A stretch of 64,000 bases of DNA from Trueperaceae bacterium (GTDB lineage: Bacteria; Deinococcota; Deinococci; Deinococcales; Trueperaceae), in assembly GCA_023954415.1 (NCBI GenBank), contig JAMLIB010000009.1, positions 1 to 64,000 of the forward strand, written 5' to 3'. Numbering within the stretch: position 1 is the stretch's first letter; each line of letters begins with the position of its first letter. Under the pieces are notes generated by a model. The model searched no databases. It was not told where the DNA came from and was given only the letters and a program-made list of their open reading frames with translations. Position numbers and translations under genes: made by a program. This document shows positions 1 to 8,163 of the stretch, piece after piece.

Positions 1-134
1 GGGGCGGCTTCATGATGCCCGCCGTGGGTCCCGACTGGAGCGACGAGCAGGTCACGGACGTGATCGCCTACATCAAGGAGTGGTGGACGCCGCAGCAGCG
101 CGCCGCGCAGGCGCGCTTGGGCGGAACGCCCTAG
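1..134 (+). CDS. c-type cytochrome, C-terminal end (partial)
   Basis: Only the last 43 codons lie in the window; the reading frame starts at base 3 and stops with TAG at 132-134. The peptide contains MMPAVGPDWSDEQVTDVIAY followed by IKEWWTP, which is the Met axial-ligand loop and the last helix of class I cytochrome c domains. Such proteins are periplasmic or membrane-bound electron carriers. The heme CxxCH motif lies before the window and is not seen. The neighbouring small copper-binding protein hints at a copper or respiratory locus, but this is inference. Confidence 0.75.
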   Translation, partial: GGFMMPAVGPDWSDEQVTDVIAYIKEWWTPQQRAAQARLGGTP

Positions 135-190
135 CGGGAGCGCGCCGGCTGTTGGCCCTGGGACATCTGGAACGGAATAGGAGGAACGCG

Positions 191-313
191 GTGAACACCA
201 CGGCATCGGAGTACGCCGCCGCCACGCGACGCTTGCATGACGAGAGCGAGTACCTACCAGTCGACAGCAGGAAGCCTTGGGCCGCGCCGCTTTACGCTGA
301 CTTTTCACGCTAA
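191..313 (+). CDS. small ORF, unknown (40 aa)
   Basis: A GTG codon at 191 is preceded by a perfect AGGAGG at 179-184 with six bases between, so translation initiation looks real. The 40-residue product starts VNTTASEYAAATRRLHDESE and ends at TAA. It has no membrane segment, no cysteines and no motif I recognise. It could be a small gene behind the cytochrome gene, or the surviving start of a longer gene that was cut at the 3' side. The following hundred bases show no continuation in another frame that I can identify. Confidence 0.35.
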   Translation: MNTTASEYAAATRRLHDESEYLPVDSRKPWAAPLYADFSR

Positions 314-372
314 ATACCGAGGCACAAAGCTGCAGTAATGCACCTCATTATTGGTGCCGGAAGGAGTTCTCG

Positions 373-432
373 ATGAATAGCCATTGCCAGTCCAGCAAGC
401 AGCTACGGGCGAACGCAGGAGGCGCCCCGTGA
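373..432 (+). CDS. 19-codon leader ORF upstream of SHOCT gene
   Basis: ATG at 373 has a good AAGGAG ribosome site eleven bases upstream (361-366). The 19-residue peptide (MNSHCQSSKQLRANAGGAP) ends with TGA at 430-432, whose A is the first base of the next gene's ATG (TGATG). This is the classic layout for translational coupling. The peptide has no recognisable function. It may be a leader that controls the SHOCT gene or just a remnant. Confidence 0.35.
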   Translation: MNSHCQSSKQLRANAGGAP

Positions 433-674
433 TGGGGTACGGCGGTTGTGGCCTAGGTGCGGGAGGCTTCGGAATGATCATCTTCTGGATCCTCGGCATT
501 CTCGCAATCGTCTGGGTCGTTCGTGAGTTCGGTGCCGGCAGGATCCGTCCCCGAAGCAGCATCGAGCCGCCCACCGCTCCGCCACAGGATTCGGCGCTCG
601 CGATCCTCCGCGACCGTTACGCTCGAGGTGAGATCGACGAGGAGGAGTTCGAACGGCGCAAGCGGAGCCTTTAA
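432..674 (+). CDS. small membrane protein with SHOCT domain
   Basis: The 80-residue product starts MGYGGCGLGAGGFG, has one hydrophobic helix (about residues 14-32) and ends in a SHOCT domain (LAILRDRYARGEIDEEEFER, residues 56-75). SHOCT domains are short C-terminal helical modules thought to aid oligomerisation; proteins of this shape are common beside copper and cytochrome genes. I chose the ATG at 432 because AGGAGG (417-422) sits nine bases upstream; an earlier TTG at 384 has no such site. The stop of a short leader ORF overlaps this start. Confidence 0.7.
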   Translation: MGYGGCGLGAGGFGMIIFWILGILAIVWVVREFGAGRIRPRSSIEPPTAPPQDSALAILRDRYARGEIDEEEFERRKRSL

Positions 675-730
675 GAGACATGCCCGCACCGCGCGGGGAC
701 AGCGCATCCTCGACGCTTTCGGGGCGCAGG

Positions 731-1048
731 TCAGCGTGCGGATCGAACGCCTCGCGCCGGCCGAACAATTGTCGGGCGCGTCACCCTTGGAGGTAATACG
801 CGAGTCCAGTCGGCCTCCGTCACGCGCGGGAGCATCTCGCCCGTCGCCTGGCACGCCGCGCGGCAGTCCTCGTTGAGGCGGATGCAGCGCACCAGGTCAG
901 CCACGTTCGCCTCCCCGAGGCAGGCGTCGGCGCAGGTGGTGCTGGCTTGCGCGCAGGCGTAGCATTCGTCGACGCACTTCGCCAGCACGGAGAACTCGAT
1001 CTGGGACTGGCGCGGGTGGGCCCGGAACATGTCGGCTGCTTGCGTCAT
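731..1048 (-). CDS. four-helix-bundle copper-binding protein, probably shortened at C-terminus
   Basis: The N-terminal two thirds match the Csp/DUF326 four-helix copper-storage family: regularly spaced cysteines in CVDECYACAQASTTCADACL and CIRLNEDCRAACQATGEML line helices that bind Cu(I). Family members usually carry a second cysteine-rich helix pair near the C-terminus. Here that half is missing: after about residue 72 (near base 830) the sequence becomes an Arg/Pro-rich tail without cysteines. This suggests that a deletion or rearrangement replaced the 3' part of the gene. A GAGAGG site precedes the ATG. The remaining cysteines could still bind copper, but function is doubtful. Confidence 0.65.
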   Translation of the reverse strand: MTQAADMFRAHPRQSQIEFSVLAKCVDECYACAQASTTCADACLGEANVADLVRCIRLNEDCRAACQATGEMLPRVTEADWTRVLPPRVTRPTIVRPARGVRSAR

Positions 1049-1366
1049 GAGTTGCCTCTCGTCAAAACCTTAGCGGCGCCATCTAGGAGGCCAGGTACGG
1101 CTGCACGAGACTGAAGAGGCGTTTGGAGGGCCACGGGCCCGCACCCAAACCTAGGCGTGCCGGCCCAGCCGGCCCTTGGCCGTGAGTCCCGTCCAGGGCG
1201 CGGCATGCCCGTGGACCGGTCGCTTTCGATCGTTTCGGTCAGGCAAGTAGTACCGAGGTGTTGGCTCGACGCGGGGGCGCGTCAACCGCAGGTGAAGCAC
1301 GGGTGGTTCGGTGTTTCTTCTTGGTTTGCGCTCAGCGCGAATACCTAATATTCAGGCATTCTTGGT
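1049..1366. other. intergenic region: divergent start of copper gene and left end of Tn7-like element
   Basis: 318 bases with no credible gene lie between the divergent copper-protein and tnsA starts. The left end of the Tn7-like element should lie here. I see short repeats that could belong to transposase-binding sites: TCAGGCAAG at 1239-1247 (its inverse, CTTGCCTGA, is at 8271-8279), TTCAGGCA at 1351-1358, TTCTTGGT at 1318-1325 and 1359-1366, and GGTGTTTCT at 1310-1318, which recurs at 8154-8162. None is long enough to fix the exact end. Confidence 0.4.
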
Positions 1367-2113
1367 GTGTTTGGTTTGGAGGCGCAGTTGAAGATCGCCA
1401 TCTCCTTCCTTGATGCCCAGCTCCGGCTTCACGAGGCGGTCGCCATCGACAACGTTGCGGGCCGCGACTCCATCGGGTACCACTCCATCCGCAAGATTCC
1501 CGCCTACAAGGGGCAGGGCCACCTTCCCGGCTTCTATTGGTTCAGCGGCATCAACCAGCTCGTGCCTTACGAGAGCCGGCTCGAGATGTTCACCCTGATG
1601 GGGTTCGATTTCGATGGCGGCGTGATAGGCGTTCTTGCTCAGCCGCTGATGCTTCATTTCGAGCGCGGCGGGCAGGCGTTCAGGCACGTGCCCGACTTCC
1701 TGGTGTGGCGTGTGGGTGGTGGTGTCACGGTGGTGGACGTGAAGCGCGCGGAGCAGGCTGGCGCGAGCCGGAACCGGCGAGCTTTCGAGAGCACGGAGGT
1801 CGCCTGCCAGCACCTGGGGTGGGGCTTCGAGGTGCGCACTGAACCCGATGACAGTTACCTAGCCAACTTGAAGTGGCTGGCCGGGTACCGGCGCCGTCCA
1901 CCGCGCTTCGAAGCGATGGCGAGAGAATTGATCGCCTGCTGTGCCGATGGGGCGGTTTCGGTCCGCCAACTGCTCGCCCGGATGGAGCAACCACTGTTGG
2001 CGCGCCCAGCGTTATTCCACCTCCTTTGGAAACGGGTCCTGAGGTTCGACATGACAGCGGTCCTCAACGAGCGCTCGCTGGTCTACCTGTCTACTAGCGA
2101 TGTGGCGGCATGA
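1367..2113 (+). CDS. tnsA: TnsA-like transposon endonuclease
   Basis: This 248-residue protein matches TnsA, the restriction-enzyme-like nuclease that nicks the 5' ends of Tn7-type elements and works as a heteromer with TnsB. The PD-(D/E)xK active site is visible: YESRLE with E69 and E73, VPDF with D110, and VVDVKR with D124 and K126. The segment after residue 140 corresponds to the C-terminal winged-helix part that contacts TnsC. Translation is read from GTG at 1367; no strong ribosome site precedes it. Its stop overlaps the tnsB start (ATGA at 2110-2113), so the two are co-translated. Confidence 0.9.
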   Translation: MFGLEAQLKIAISFLDAQLRLHEAVAIDNVAGRDSIGYHSIRKIPAYKGQGHLPGFYWFSGINQLVPYESRLEMFTLMGFDFDGGVIGVLAQPLMLHFERGGQAFRHVPDFLVWRVGGGVTVVDVKRAEQAGASRNRRAFESTEVACQHLGWGFEVRTEPDDSYLANLKWLAGYRRRPPRFEAMARELIACCADGAVSVRQLLARMEQPLLARPALFHLLWKRVLRFDMTAVLNERSLVYLSTSDVAA

Positions 2114-4320
2114 GGCAGCGAGCGAGGCTTGAGGCCGGTGTGAAGATCTGGTGGGATGGCCAACCGTGGACCGTCACCGGATTATTCGCGGGCGAGATCG
2201 AGGTGCAGGATCTTCGCGGTAAGCGGGCGCGGATCTTGATGAGCGTGGTCACCGAGGCGCCCGACTTCAAAGTCCTGACGGGCGCAGAGCCTGGGGAGGA
2301 GGGCGCGAGCCCCGTCTACTTGGATGCGGTGCCGCCGGAGCTTCTACGGGCAGCCGAGGAGCTGGAACGGCAGCTCATGGAGGCGTTGACGGGGTACCAG
2401 CACGGTTCCCGGGCTCTGGCGCTCGAGCATGAGCCGCGTCCGCAGTATGACCCGGAGTTCACCACCGTGCGGCAGCGGACTACCGCCAAGGCGCGCGAGT
2501 TGGGGATCGGTTTCAGCACGCTCTGGCGCTACAAGCAGAAGTACGAGGAGCGCGGCCTAGTGGGCCTCGTGGACGAGCGCAAACTGAGTCCGCTGAAGGA
2601 CTTCGCGCGGGTGGACGACCGCGTCAAGTTGGCTCTCGGGGCGGTGCTGGACGAGTTGACTGAGGAGTCGAACATCCCCAAGACGCAGTTGCGGCGGCGC
2701 ACGAGGCGGAAGCTCAAGGACTTCTTCCCGGACGAGGCCGTCGAGTTGCCGTCCGAGAAGACGTTCAACAAGCTTGTCGACCGGATGGCGGCCGGGCGCG
2801 GCACCTTCGGGGCGGCCAAGGCGCGCCGCAGCATCGCCAACCGCCCTAGCAACCTCTACCGCTACTTCCAGGTGGTGCGTCCGGGCGAAGTCGTGCTGAT
2901 CGACTCGACCTCCTTGGACGCGTTCGCTCTTGATCCGTTGACCTTCAAGTGGGTGCAGGTGCAGTTGACCATCGCCATGGACTTGTACACCAACTCGCTT
3001 GTGGCGTGGCGGTTCACGCCCGTCTCCACCAAGGGCGTGGACGCCGCGCTGTTGCTCTACGACGTGGTGAGGCCCAAGTTCATGCGTAACGGGTGGCCAG
3101 AGAACGCCCGCTGGTCATACGTGGGCCTGCCGGAAGCCATCGTGGTCGAGCTATTGGGCGATGCGGATCAGAACCTCGACGGGCAAGCGCTAGGCGGTCT
3201 GGCTGGGGTTCCGTTCCTCAACCCGGAAGCCGTGTGGGTGGACCGGGGGCGCGTGTTCATCTCGCGGGCGTTCCGGGACGCGTGCGTGCGGCTCGGGATA
3301 GACCTGCAGCTCGCCCGCCCCTACACCCCGACGGACAAGGCGCAGGTGGAGCGACTGTTCCGCACCATCCGTGACAACTTCGTGGTGAACCTCAAGGGTT
3401 ACAAGGGTCCGGACGTGTACTCCCGCGGCAAGGACGTCGAAAGCGAAGCGTTCTTCTTCATCGACGAGATCGAAGCCGAGTTCGCCGGCTGGGTCGCCAC
3501 CTACTGGCAGAACCGCACCCACGACGGTCTCGAGATCCCCGACCTTCCCAAGATGGACCTGAGCCCCAATCGGATGTACGAGGAAGGGCTAATGCGGGCG
3601 GGCTTCACGTACGTGCTGCCAGATCCCAACCTGTACTTCGAACTGCTGCCGACGGAGTGGCGCAAGATCCAGCATTACGGCATCGACCTGCGCGGCCTGC
3701 GTTACAACAGCGAGGTCCTTGACGAGTGGCGCGACGCGCCCTCGCCCTACCCAAACATCCGCGACGGCGCTTGGCCGATCCGCTACGACCCCCGCGACCT
3801 GTCCGAGGTGTTCTTCCACGATCCTACGCTGGGCGAGTGGCATGCCATCCCCCGGCATGGCGCTTCCCCCGTCAATCGCCCCTTCAACGACGCCACCCTC
3901 AGCTACGCGAAGTCCTTGGTCATCGCGCGCGGTGGCGCCACGGCGGCGGACCGCCGCAGGGAGCTGAACCAGGCGCTCGACGACCTGCTGGATAGGATCG
4001 CGGCGCTGGAGGTCGAGGGTCGCAAGGAGCGCCGCCTTGCCGCCGTGCACGCCATGCGCACCATCGAGGCGCATGAGGAGCGGCGGCGCGCCGCGCCCCA
4101 GCGGCAGGTTGACAGCGTGATGGAGCCCGACGCGGAAGCCGACCTCGATGACCTCTTCGGCCCCGACGAGCCCCTGCAGAATGCGGGCTCACTCGGGCCC
4201 GAAGGCGCGACCGTTCAGGGCTTCCCGGCCGCAGGCGAGCTCGACCCTGAGCCTGAGGAGCCCGGGAGCGAGCCCCGTAAGCGCCTCGCCGTGCTGGACC
4301 CCGATGACTTCAGCGTCTAG
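2110..4320 (+). CDS. tnsB: TnsB-like DDE transposase
   Basis: The 736-residue protein is the TnsB/MuA-type transposase that binds element ends and carries out 3'-end cleavage and strand transfer. N-terminal helix-turn-helix regions (about residues 100-230, including FSTLWRYKQKYEERGLVGL) precede the integrase core. The catalytic triad is readable: D265 in VLIDST, D378 in VWVDRG and E414 in KAQVERLFRTIRDNF. A small beta-barrel region follows (about 500-590), then a charged C-terminal tail (about 620-736) of the kind that contacts TnsC. All catalytic residues are intact, so the gene could be active. It overlaps tnsA by four bases and is followed by tnsC after 36 bases. Confidence 0.93.
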   Translation: MRQRARLEAGVKIWWDGQPWTVTGLFAGEIEVQDLRGKRARILMSVVTEAPDFKVLTGAEPGEEGASPVYLDAVPPELLRAAEELERQLMEALTGYQHGSRALALEHEPRPQYDPEFTTVRQRTTAKARELGIGFSTLWRYKQKYEERGLVGLVDERKLSPLKDFARVDDRVKLALGAVLDELTEESNIPKTQLRRRTRRKLKDFFPDEAVELPSEKTFNKLVDRMAAGRGTFGAAKARRSIANRPSNLYRYFQVVRPGEVVLIDSTSLDAFALDPLTFKWVQVQLTIAMDLYTNSLVAWRFTPVSTKGVDAALLLYDVVRPKFMRNGWPENARWSYVGLPEAIVVELLGDADQNLDGQALGGLAGVPFLNPEAVWVDRGRVFISRAFRDACVRLGIDLQLARPYTPTDKAQVERLFRTIRDNFVVNLKGYKGPDVYSRGKDVESEAFFFIDEIEAEFAGWVATYWQNRTHDGLEIPDLPKMDLSPNRMYEEGLMRAGFTYVLPDPNLYFELLPTEWRKIQHYGIDLRGLRYNSEVLDEWRDAPSPYPNIRDGAWPIRYDPRDLSEVFFHDPTLGEWHAIPRHGASPVNRPFNDATLSYAKSLVIARGGATAADRRRELNQALDDLLDRIAALEVEGRKERRLAAVHAMRTIEAHEERRRAAPQRQVDSVMEPDAEADLDDLFGPDEPLQNAGSLGPEGATVQGFPAAGELDPEPEEPGSEPRKRLAVLDPDDFSV

Positions 4321-4356
4321 CGGGGGGCGCCGCCTGAGAGCGGCACTGGGAGGTTG

Positions 4357-5526
4357 ATGACCATAGCCGACGTGGTGGACAACATGCTTGCCAACTTCTC
4401 CGACCTGTTGGCCGAGGACGTTCCGTTCGCGCGGGAGAACCCCGAGAACTACGTGGCGTGGCGCGAGTTCGTTGCCAGGCCCGATCCGAAGAAGCCGCTC
4501 TTGCCTTCCATGGCGCAGTACCAGGCGATGAGCGACGCGGAGAAGGCCTCGTTCGACCTGGCGCGGAAGATGTACCACAACACCTTCGGGCCGCTCACCT
4601 CCCGCACCATGAAGAAGGTTCACGACCAGGTGATCCGCCTCGCGTGGGACAACCTCCGCACCGCTCCCGGGGCCCGTCAGGGCGCGATCGTGGACGGGCA
4701 AGCCACGCTCGGCAAGACCACCATCGTGCTGCACATGGGCCGCATCTACGAGGGGCTGGCGCAGCGCGCCTACGAGGGCAAGGGCCTGCACGGAACCCAC
4801 GTCGAGTTCATCCCGGTGGTCTACAGCAGCGTTCCCTCGAGCACCACGCCCAAGAAGCTGCTGCAGGCATTGAACAAGTTCTACGGCAATCCCTTCGCGG
4901 AGCGCGACTCCGAAGCGAAGCTGAAGAGCCGGCTACACGACATCGCCGTGCAGTGCGGCACCAGCCTGTTCATCCTCGATGACATCCACAACCTGCACCG
5001 CGGCAACAAGAGCGCCGACAGCGTCAACGACCTCATCAAGGAACTCGCGAACCTGATCCCCGCGACGTTCGTTTACGCCGGCATCAACTGCGAGGACTCG
5101 GTGCTGCTGATGGACAGCCGCACCGGGGGGAAGGGCCGCTTCACCCAGACCCAGTACCGCTTCGCTCTGCACAAGGTCGACCCGTTCCCGTACGACGTCC
5201 ATCTGGCGGGCAAGTCGGCGTGGCTGGAGTTCCTCGCGAGCGTCGAAGAGCACCTGTGCCTGATCGAGTACAGGCCCGGCTGGCTGGTGCAGCAGGAGCG
5301 CTACCTCTACCTCCGTACCGAAGGCGGCATCGGCAGCCTGATCCGGCTGGTGCGCGCCGCCGCCAACGCGGCGATCCGGGACGGCAGTGAGACCCTGTCC
5401 CGGGCTGGCCTTGAAAACATCCGGCTCGCGGAGGGCGCCGAACGCTACTACGCCGAGAAGAAGGCGGCCCTCGCGGCCATCAAGGACTCCCCGGAAGCGG
5501 TCGCGCGCCTCCTCAATGCCTCATGA
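4357..5526 (+). CDS. tnsC: TnsC-like AAA+ ATPase
   Basis: This 389-residue AAA+ ATPase is the regulator that forms filaments on target DNA and links TniQ to the TnsAB transposase. It has a Walker A motif DGQATLGKTT with K120 and a Walker B motif SLFILDDIHNL with D208 and D209. The P-loop is non-standard (GQATLGKT rather than GxxGxGKT), as is often so in TnsC. I start at ATG 4357, nine bases after the start of GGGAGG; a TTG directly upstream is less likely. The stop overlaps the tniQ start (ATGA at 5523-5526). Confidence 0.9.
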   Translation: MTIADVVDNMLANFSDLLAEDVPFARENPENYVAWREFVARPDPKKPLLPSMAQYQAMSDAEKASFDLARKMYHNTFGPLTSRTMKKVHDQVIRLAWDNLRTAPGARQGAIVDGQATLGKTTIVLHMGRIYEGLAQRAYEGKGLHGTHVEFIPVVYSSVPSSTTPKKLLQALNKFYGNPFAERDSEAKLKSRLHDIAVQCGTSLFILDDIHNLHRGNKSADSVNDLIKELANLIPATFVYAGINCEDSVLLMDSRTGGKGRFTQTQYRFALHKVDPFPYDVHLAGKSAWLEFLASVEEHLCLIEYRPGWLVQQERYLYLRTEGGIGSLIRLVRAAANAAIRDGSETLSRAGLENIRLAEGAERYYAEKKAALAAIKDSPEAVARLLNAS

Positions 5527-8066
5527 ACCCACTGCCACCCGCGCCTTCGCGGCACCCCATGCCGTTACCGCGTTCCCTTAGGCCAGTGGCGGGGGAATGG
5601 TTCGCCAGTTATATCGACCGCTTGGCTCACCACCTCGACGTTCCACTCATCACCCTCCTCCAGCGCGTCGGCATCACGAGCACCGAGCGGATGAGCGACG
5701 TGCCATCCGGCTACGGGGCGTACCTCGCTCCCGAAGCCCTGGCGGCCTTCGCGCGCGCCACGCATCTCACCACCGCCCAAGCGAGGGCGCTGCTGTTGGA
5801 GCGGTACCACGATGTCTGCCTCGACTTCAGCGCGCTCTACCGGGGCGAGGTGACGCAACTCGGGGCCCTCGGGCTTAGCGAGTGGGTGTACGCCTCCGGC
5901 TCGCACCTCTGTCCTGCTTGCATGGAGGAGGACGGCGGCGCGTGGCGGGTGGCGTGGAAGCTGCCGTGGTCGTTCATGTGCGTGAAGCACTCGAACCTCC
6001 TGGCGGCAGAGTGCCCGCAATGCGAGCTGCGCTTCGCCGCCTGGCGGCGCGACGGTCAACTGCGGCCCATGTTCGGAAGCCAAGTTCCCAAGCCTGGATT
6101 GTGCACGAACACGGGCCCCTCGAGCGGCAAGCGCGGCGTAAGAGCGGGCCAGTGTAGGCACGACCTCAGGACGGTCGACGTCGTACCAGTACAACCCGGG
6201 TCGGAGCTATCCCGGGTACAGGCTCGGATCGACGAGGTCTTGGAGGCGGGCTCGGCGACGCTGGCGGGTACCACGGTGGCGGCGCCAGAGTTCTTCCGCG
6301 TGCTGCGCGGAACGGTGGCGTTGATCATGTACGCGGCATCGGCCAAGGATGTGTCGAGCCTGGTCGGAGAGACAGCGCCACGCGAGGTGAAAGAGAGCCT
6401 GGAGCGCTGGTTCGACACGCGGGATGCGACTCTCGCTAGGCTGCAGCGAAGCAAGGAGGTCGCCGCCCAGGCCGGCGAGAAGCGACGCATCGCGCCGCAG
6501 AAGATGACTGCCTTCGCACCAGCCGACCCCGCCTTGATGGGCGGGCTGCTGAGCGCAGCCACCGCGTACCTCGATGCTGGATCGGTCATGGAGGCCGCTC
6601 ACAGAATGGCGCCCTTGCTCGAGATGGGTAGCGCACGTGGCGGCGGGACCTCGAGCTTCATCACCCGGCTGGGATTGCCGCCGTTCTTCATGCAACTGTA
6701 TTCGCTCACGTTCGACACGAAGCGCGAGTACCTGTTCGACCCACGTCGCCCCGCCCAGACGGGCTCCAAAGGCAGCTACGCGTTTGAACCGCGGCACATC
6801 CCCCAGCTCTTCTGCCGCGACGAATACGACTCCCGGTTCCGGAAGTTCTTCGAAGGCCTGGCTCTCAGGGAGGAGACCGTACGGCTAACCCTGTCAGTCC
6901 TTCTTGCGGAGCTGGTGGTCGACGGTTCGCGCGCGGAAGGGCTCAAAGCGCTCGGAGTAGAAAGAAGCGCCGTTCGCGGCGGTGTCGATAAGGCCATCTT
7001 CCTGTTACGAGAACGGGGCGCGGCCCTTGAGGCGTTCGCTGAACTGCACGCCGTGGCTGAAGCGCTGTCGACGAGCGAGCGGCTAGTGGACTATGCCCAG
7101 CGCCGGACGCGCTTCGCCACCTTCACGTGCGTCCCGCCGGTGGACTGGGCCTTCATCGCCAAGCGGGCGACCATGAACCCCGGTCTAGCGGGCGGTCGAG
7201 ACGAGTTCGCCGCAACGATGGCGTGGGAGCAGTTGACGGGCAGCGATTGGCGCGGCGCTCCTGCGTTGCGCTTCCGTACAGGGAACGAAGGGGCCTCGCG
7301 CGAGACCTACCTCCGCTTCGCGAACTCCGCCACGGCGGAGTTCGCGGCCATGATGGCGCTTTACGTGCAGTACCTCGCCGACGGCGGTGAACTGGACGGG
7401 TTCGTGTACTGGGCCAGCCCGGAGATCCTGGAGCGCCACGGCATGGAAGGAGGGTACGGGTTCGGGCCCGCGCACGTGCCGCAGCTCTTCTGGCGGGACC
7501 AGTACGACGTTCACTTCGAACGGTTCTTCCAGGCGCTTGGCGTCTCTGCGCCCACCGGGCGCGCTGCGGTCTCCGTGGCGCTACTCGAGCTCGTTTTGAG
7601 CATGCCGAGGGCTCAGATCGGCGCGCTGATCGGCATCGACGAACGGAACATCAGAGGCGGCGTTTCGGCGGCATTACAACGGGTGCGGGCCGGTGAGCAT
7701 GCGGCCGCCTTCGAGGAGCGCCTCACAGCCTCTGCGGCGGCATTGGGCCGCAACGAAGCGAGGGTGGACTTTAGGGAGCGCGGTGCTCGCCTTGCCGGCT
7801 TCACAAATGTCCCCGAAGCCGAGTGGCGGGACATCTGCAAGCGCGCCGGCGTACATGTCGGCCGACAAAACGTACGTAGCGCACACGCTGCCGCCTGGAT
7901 CTGGGGAGAGCTAATGCAGCGAGACGTACGTGACTCACCAGCGTTCAAGGCGCTGGTGCGAAACACTCACCAGGACTACGGCATCCATCAGAAGTTCGTT
8001 CGCGAGCAGGTCCCGATCATGAAAGGCGCGCTCCTGGAGTACGGCGAGTCCCTTCTCCACCCTTAG
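5523..8066 (+). CDS. tniQ: TniQ/TnsD-like target selector, 847 aa, with duplicated C-terminal module
   Basis: The N-terminus (residues 14-180) is a TniQ domain: a conserved start (PLPRSLRPVAGEWFASYIDR) and a zinc-binding set C130-x2-C133, H156, C164-x2-C167. TniQ/TnsD binds the attachment site and recruits TnsC. The protein is far longer than the usual 350-500 residues. The extra length is an internal duplication: residues about 405-595 and 632-820 align, with RHIPQLFCRDEYDSRF at 424 matching AHVPQLFWRDQYDVHF at 650, RSAVRGGV matching RNIRGGV, and FTCVPPVDWAFIAKRA matching FTNVPEAEWRDICKRA. The copies are offset by 226 residues. The duplicated part probably reads a long target sequence. Start ATG overlaps tnsC by four bases. 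Confidence 0.88.
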   Translation: MNPLPPAPSRHPMPLPRSLRPVAGEWFASYIDRLAHHLDVPLITLLQRVGITSTERMSDVPSGYGAYLAPEALAAFARATHLTTAQARALLLERYHDVCLDFSALYRGEVTQLGALGLSEWVYASGSHLCPACMEEDGGAWRVAWKLPWSFMCVKHSNLLAAECPQCELRFAAWRRDGQLRPMFGSQVPKPGLCTNTGPSSGKRGVRAGQCRHDLRTVDVVPVQPGSELSRVQARIDEVLEAGSATLAGTTVAAPEFFRVLRGTVALIMYAASAKDVSSLVGETAPREVKESLERWFDTRDATLARLQRSKEVAAQAGEKRRIAPQKMTAFAPADPALMGGLLSAATAYLDAGSVMEAAHRMAPLLEMGSARGGGTSSFITRLGLPPFFMQLYSLTFDTKREYLFDPRRPAQTGSKGSYAFEPRHIPQLFCRDEYDSRFRKFFEGLALREETVRLTLSVLLAELVVDGSRAEGLKALGVERSAVRGGVDKAIFLLRERGAALEAFAELHAVAEALSTSERLVDYAQRRTRFATFTCVPPVDWAFIAKRATMNPGLAGGRDEFAATMAWEQLTGSDWRGAPALRFRTGNEGASRETYLRFANSATAEFAAMMALYVQYLADGGELDGFVYWASPEILERHGMEGGYGFGPAHVPQLFWRDQYDVHFERFFQALGVSAPTGRAAVSVALLELVLSMPRAQIGALIGIDERNIRGGVSAALQRVRAGEHAAAFEERLTASAAALGRNEARVDFRERGARLAGFTNVPEAEWRDICKRAGVHVGRQNVRSAHAAAWIWGELMQRDVRDSPAFKALVRNTHQDYGIHQKFVREQVPIMKGALLEYGESLLHP

Positions 8067-8114
8067 GTCGTGGATGATGTCTGGATGACGACGGTCGCGA
8101 GGCCACGCCGATCG

Positions 8115-8163
8115 CTGCTTCGCTGTGTTTCACGGCGAAGCAGAGAAACACCTGGTGTTTCTC
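8115..8163. repeat. two adjacent perfect hairpins 3' of tniQ sharing the motif GTGTTTC
   Basis: Arms CTGCTTCGC (8115-8123) and GCGAAGCAG (8135-8143) enclose an 11-base loop; directly after, GAGAAACACC (8143-8152) and GGTGTTTCTC (8154-8163) form a 10-bp perfect inverted repeat around one base. GTGTTTC occurs in the first loop (8125-8131), inverted at 8145-8151 and direct at 8155-8161; GGTGTTTCT also occurs in the left flank at 1310-1318. The structure could terminate the tns operon or be part of the right-end transposase-binding array. There is no U-run. Confidence 0.55.

Noticed and set aside
1317-1366. TTCTTGGT copies 41 bases apart as proven TnsB-binding sites
   Set aside because: Eight-base matches with no counterpart at the right flank do not define transposon ends; mentioned only as possible.
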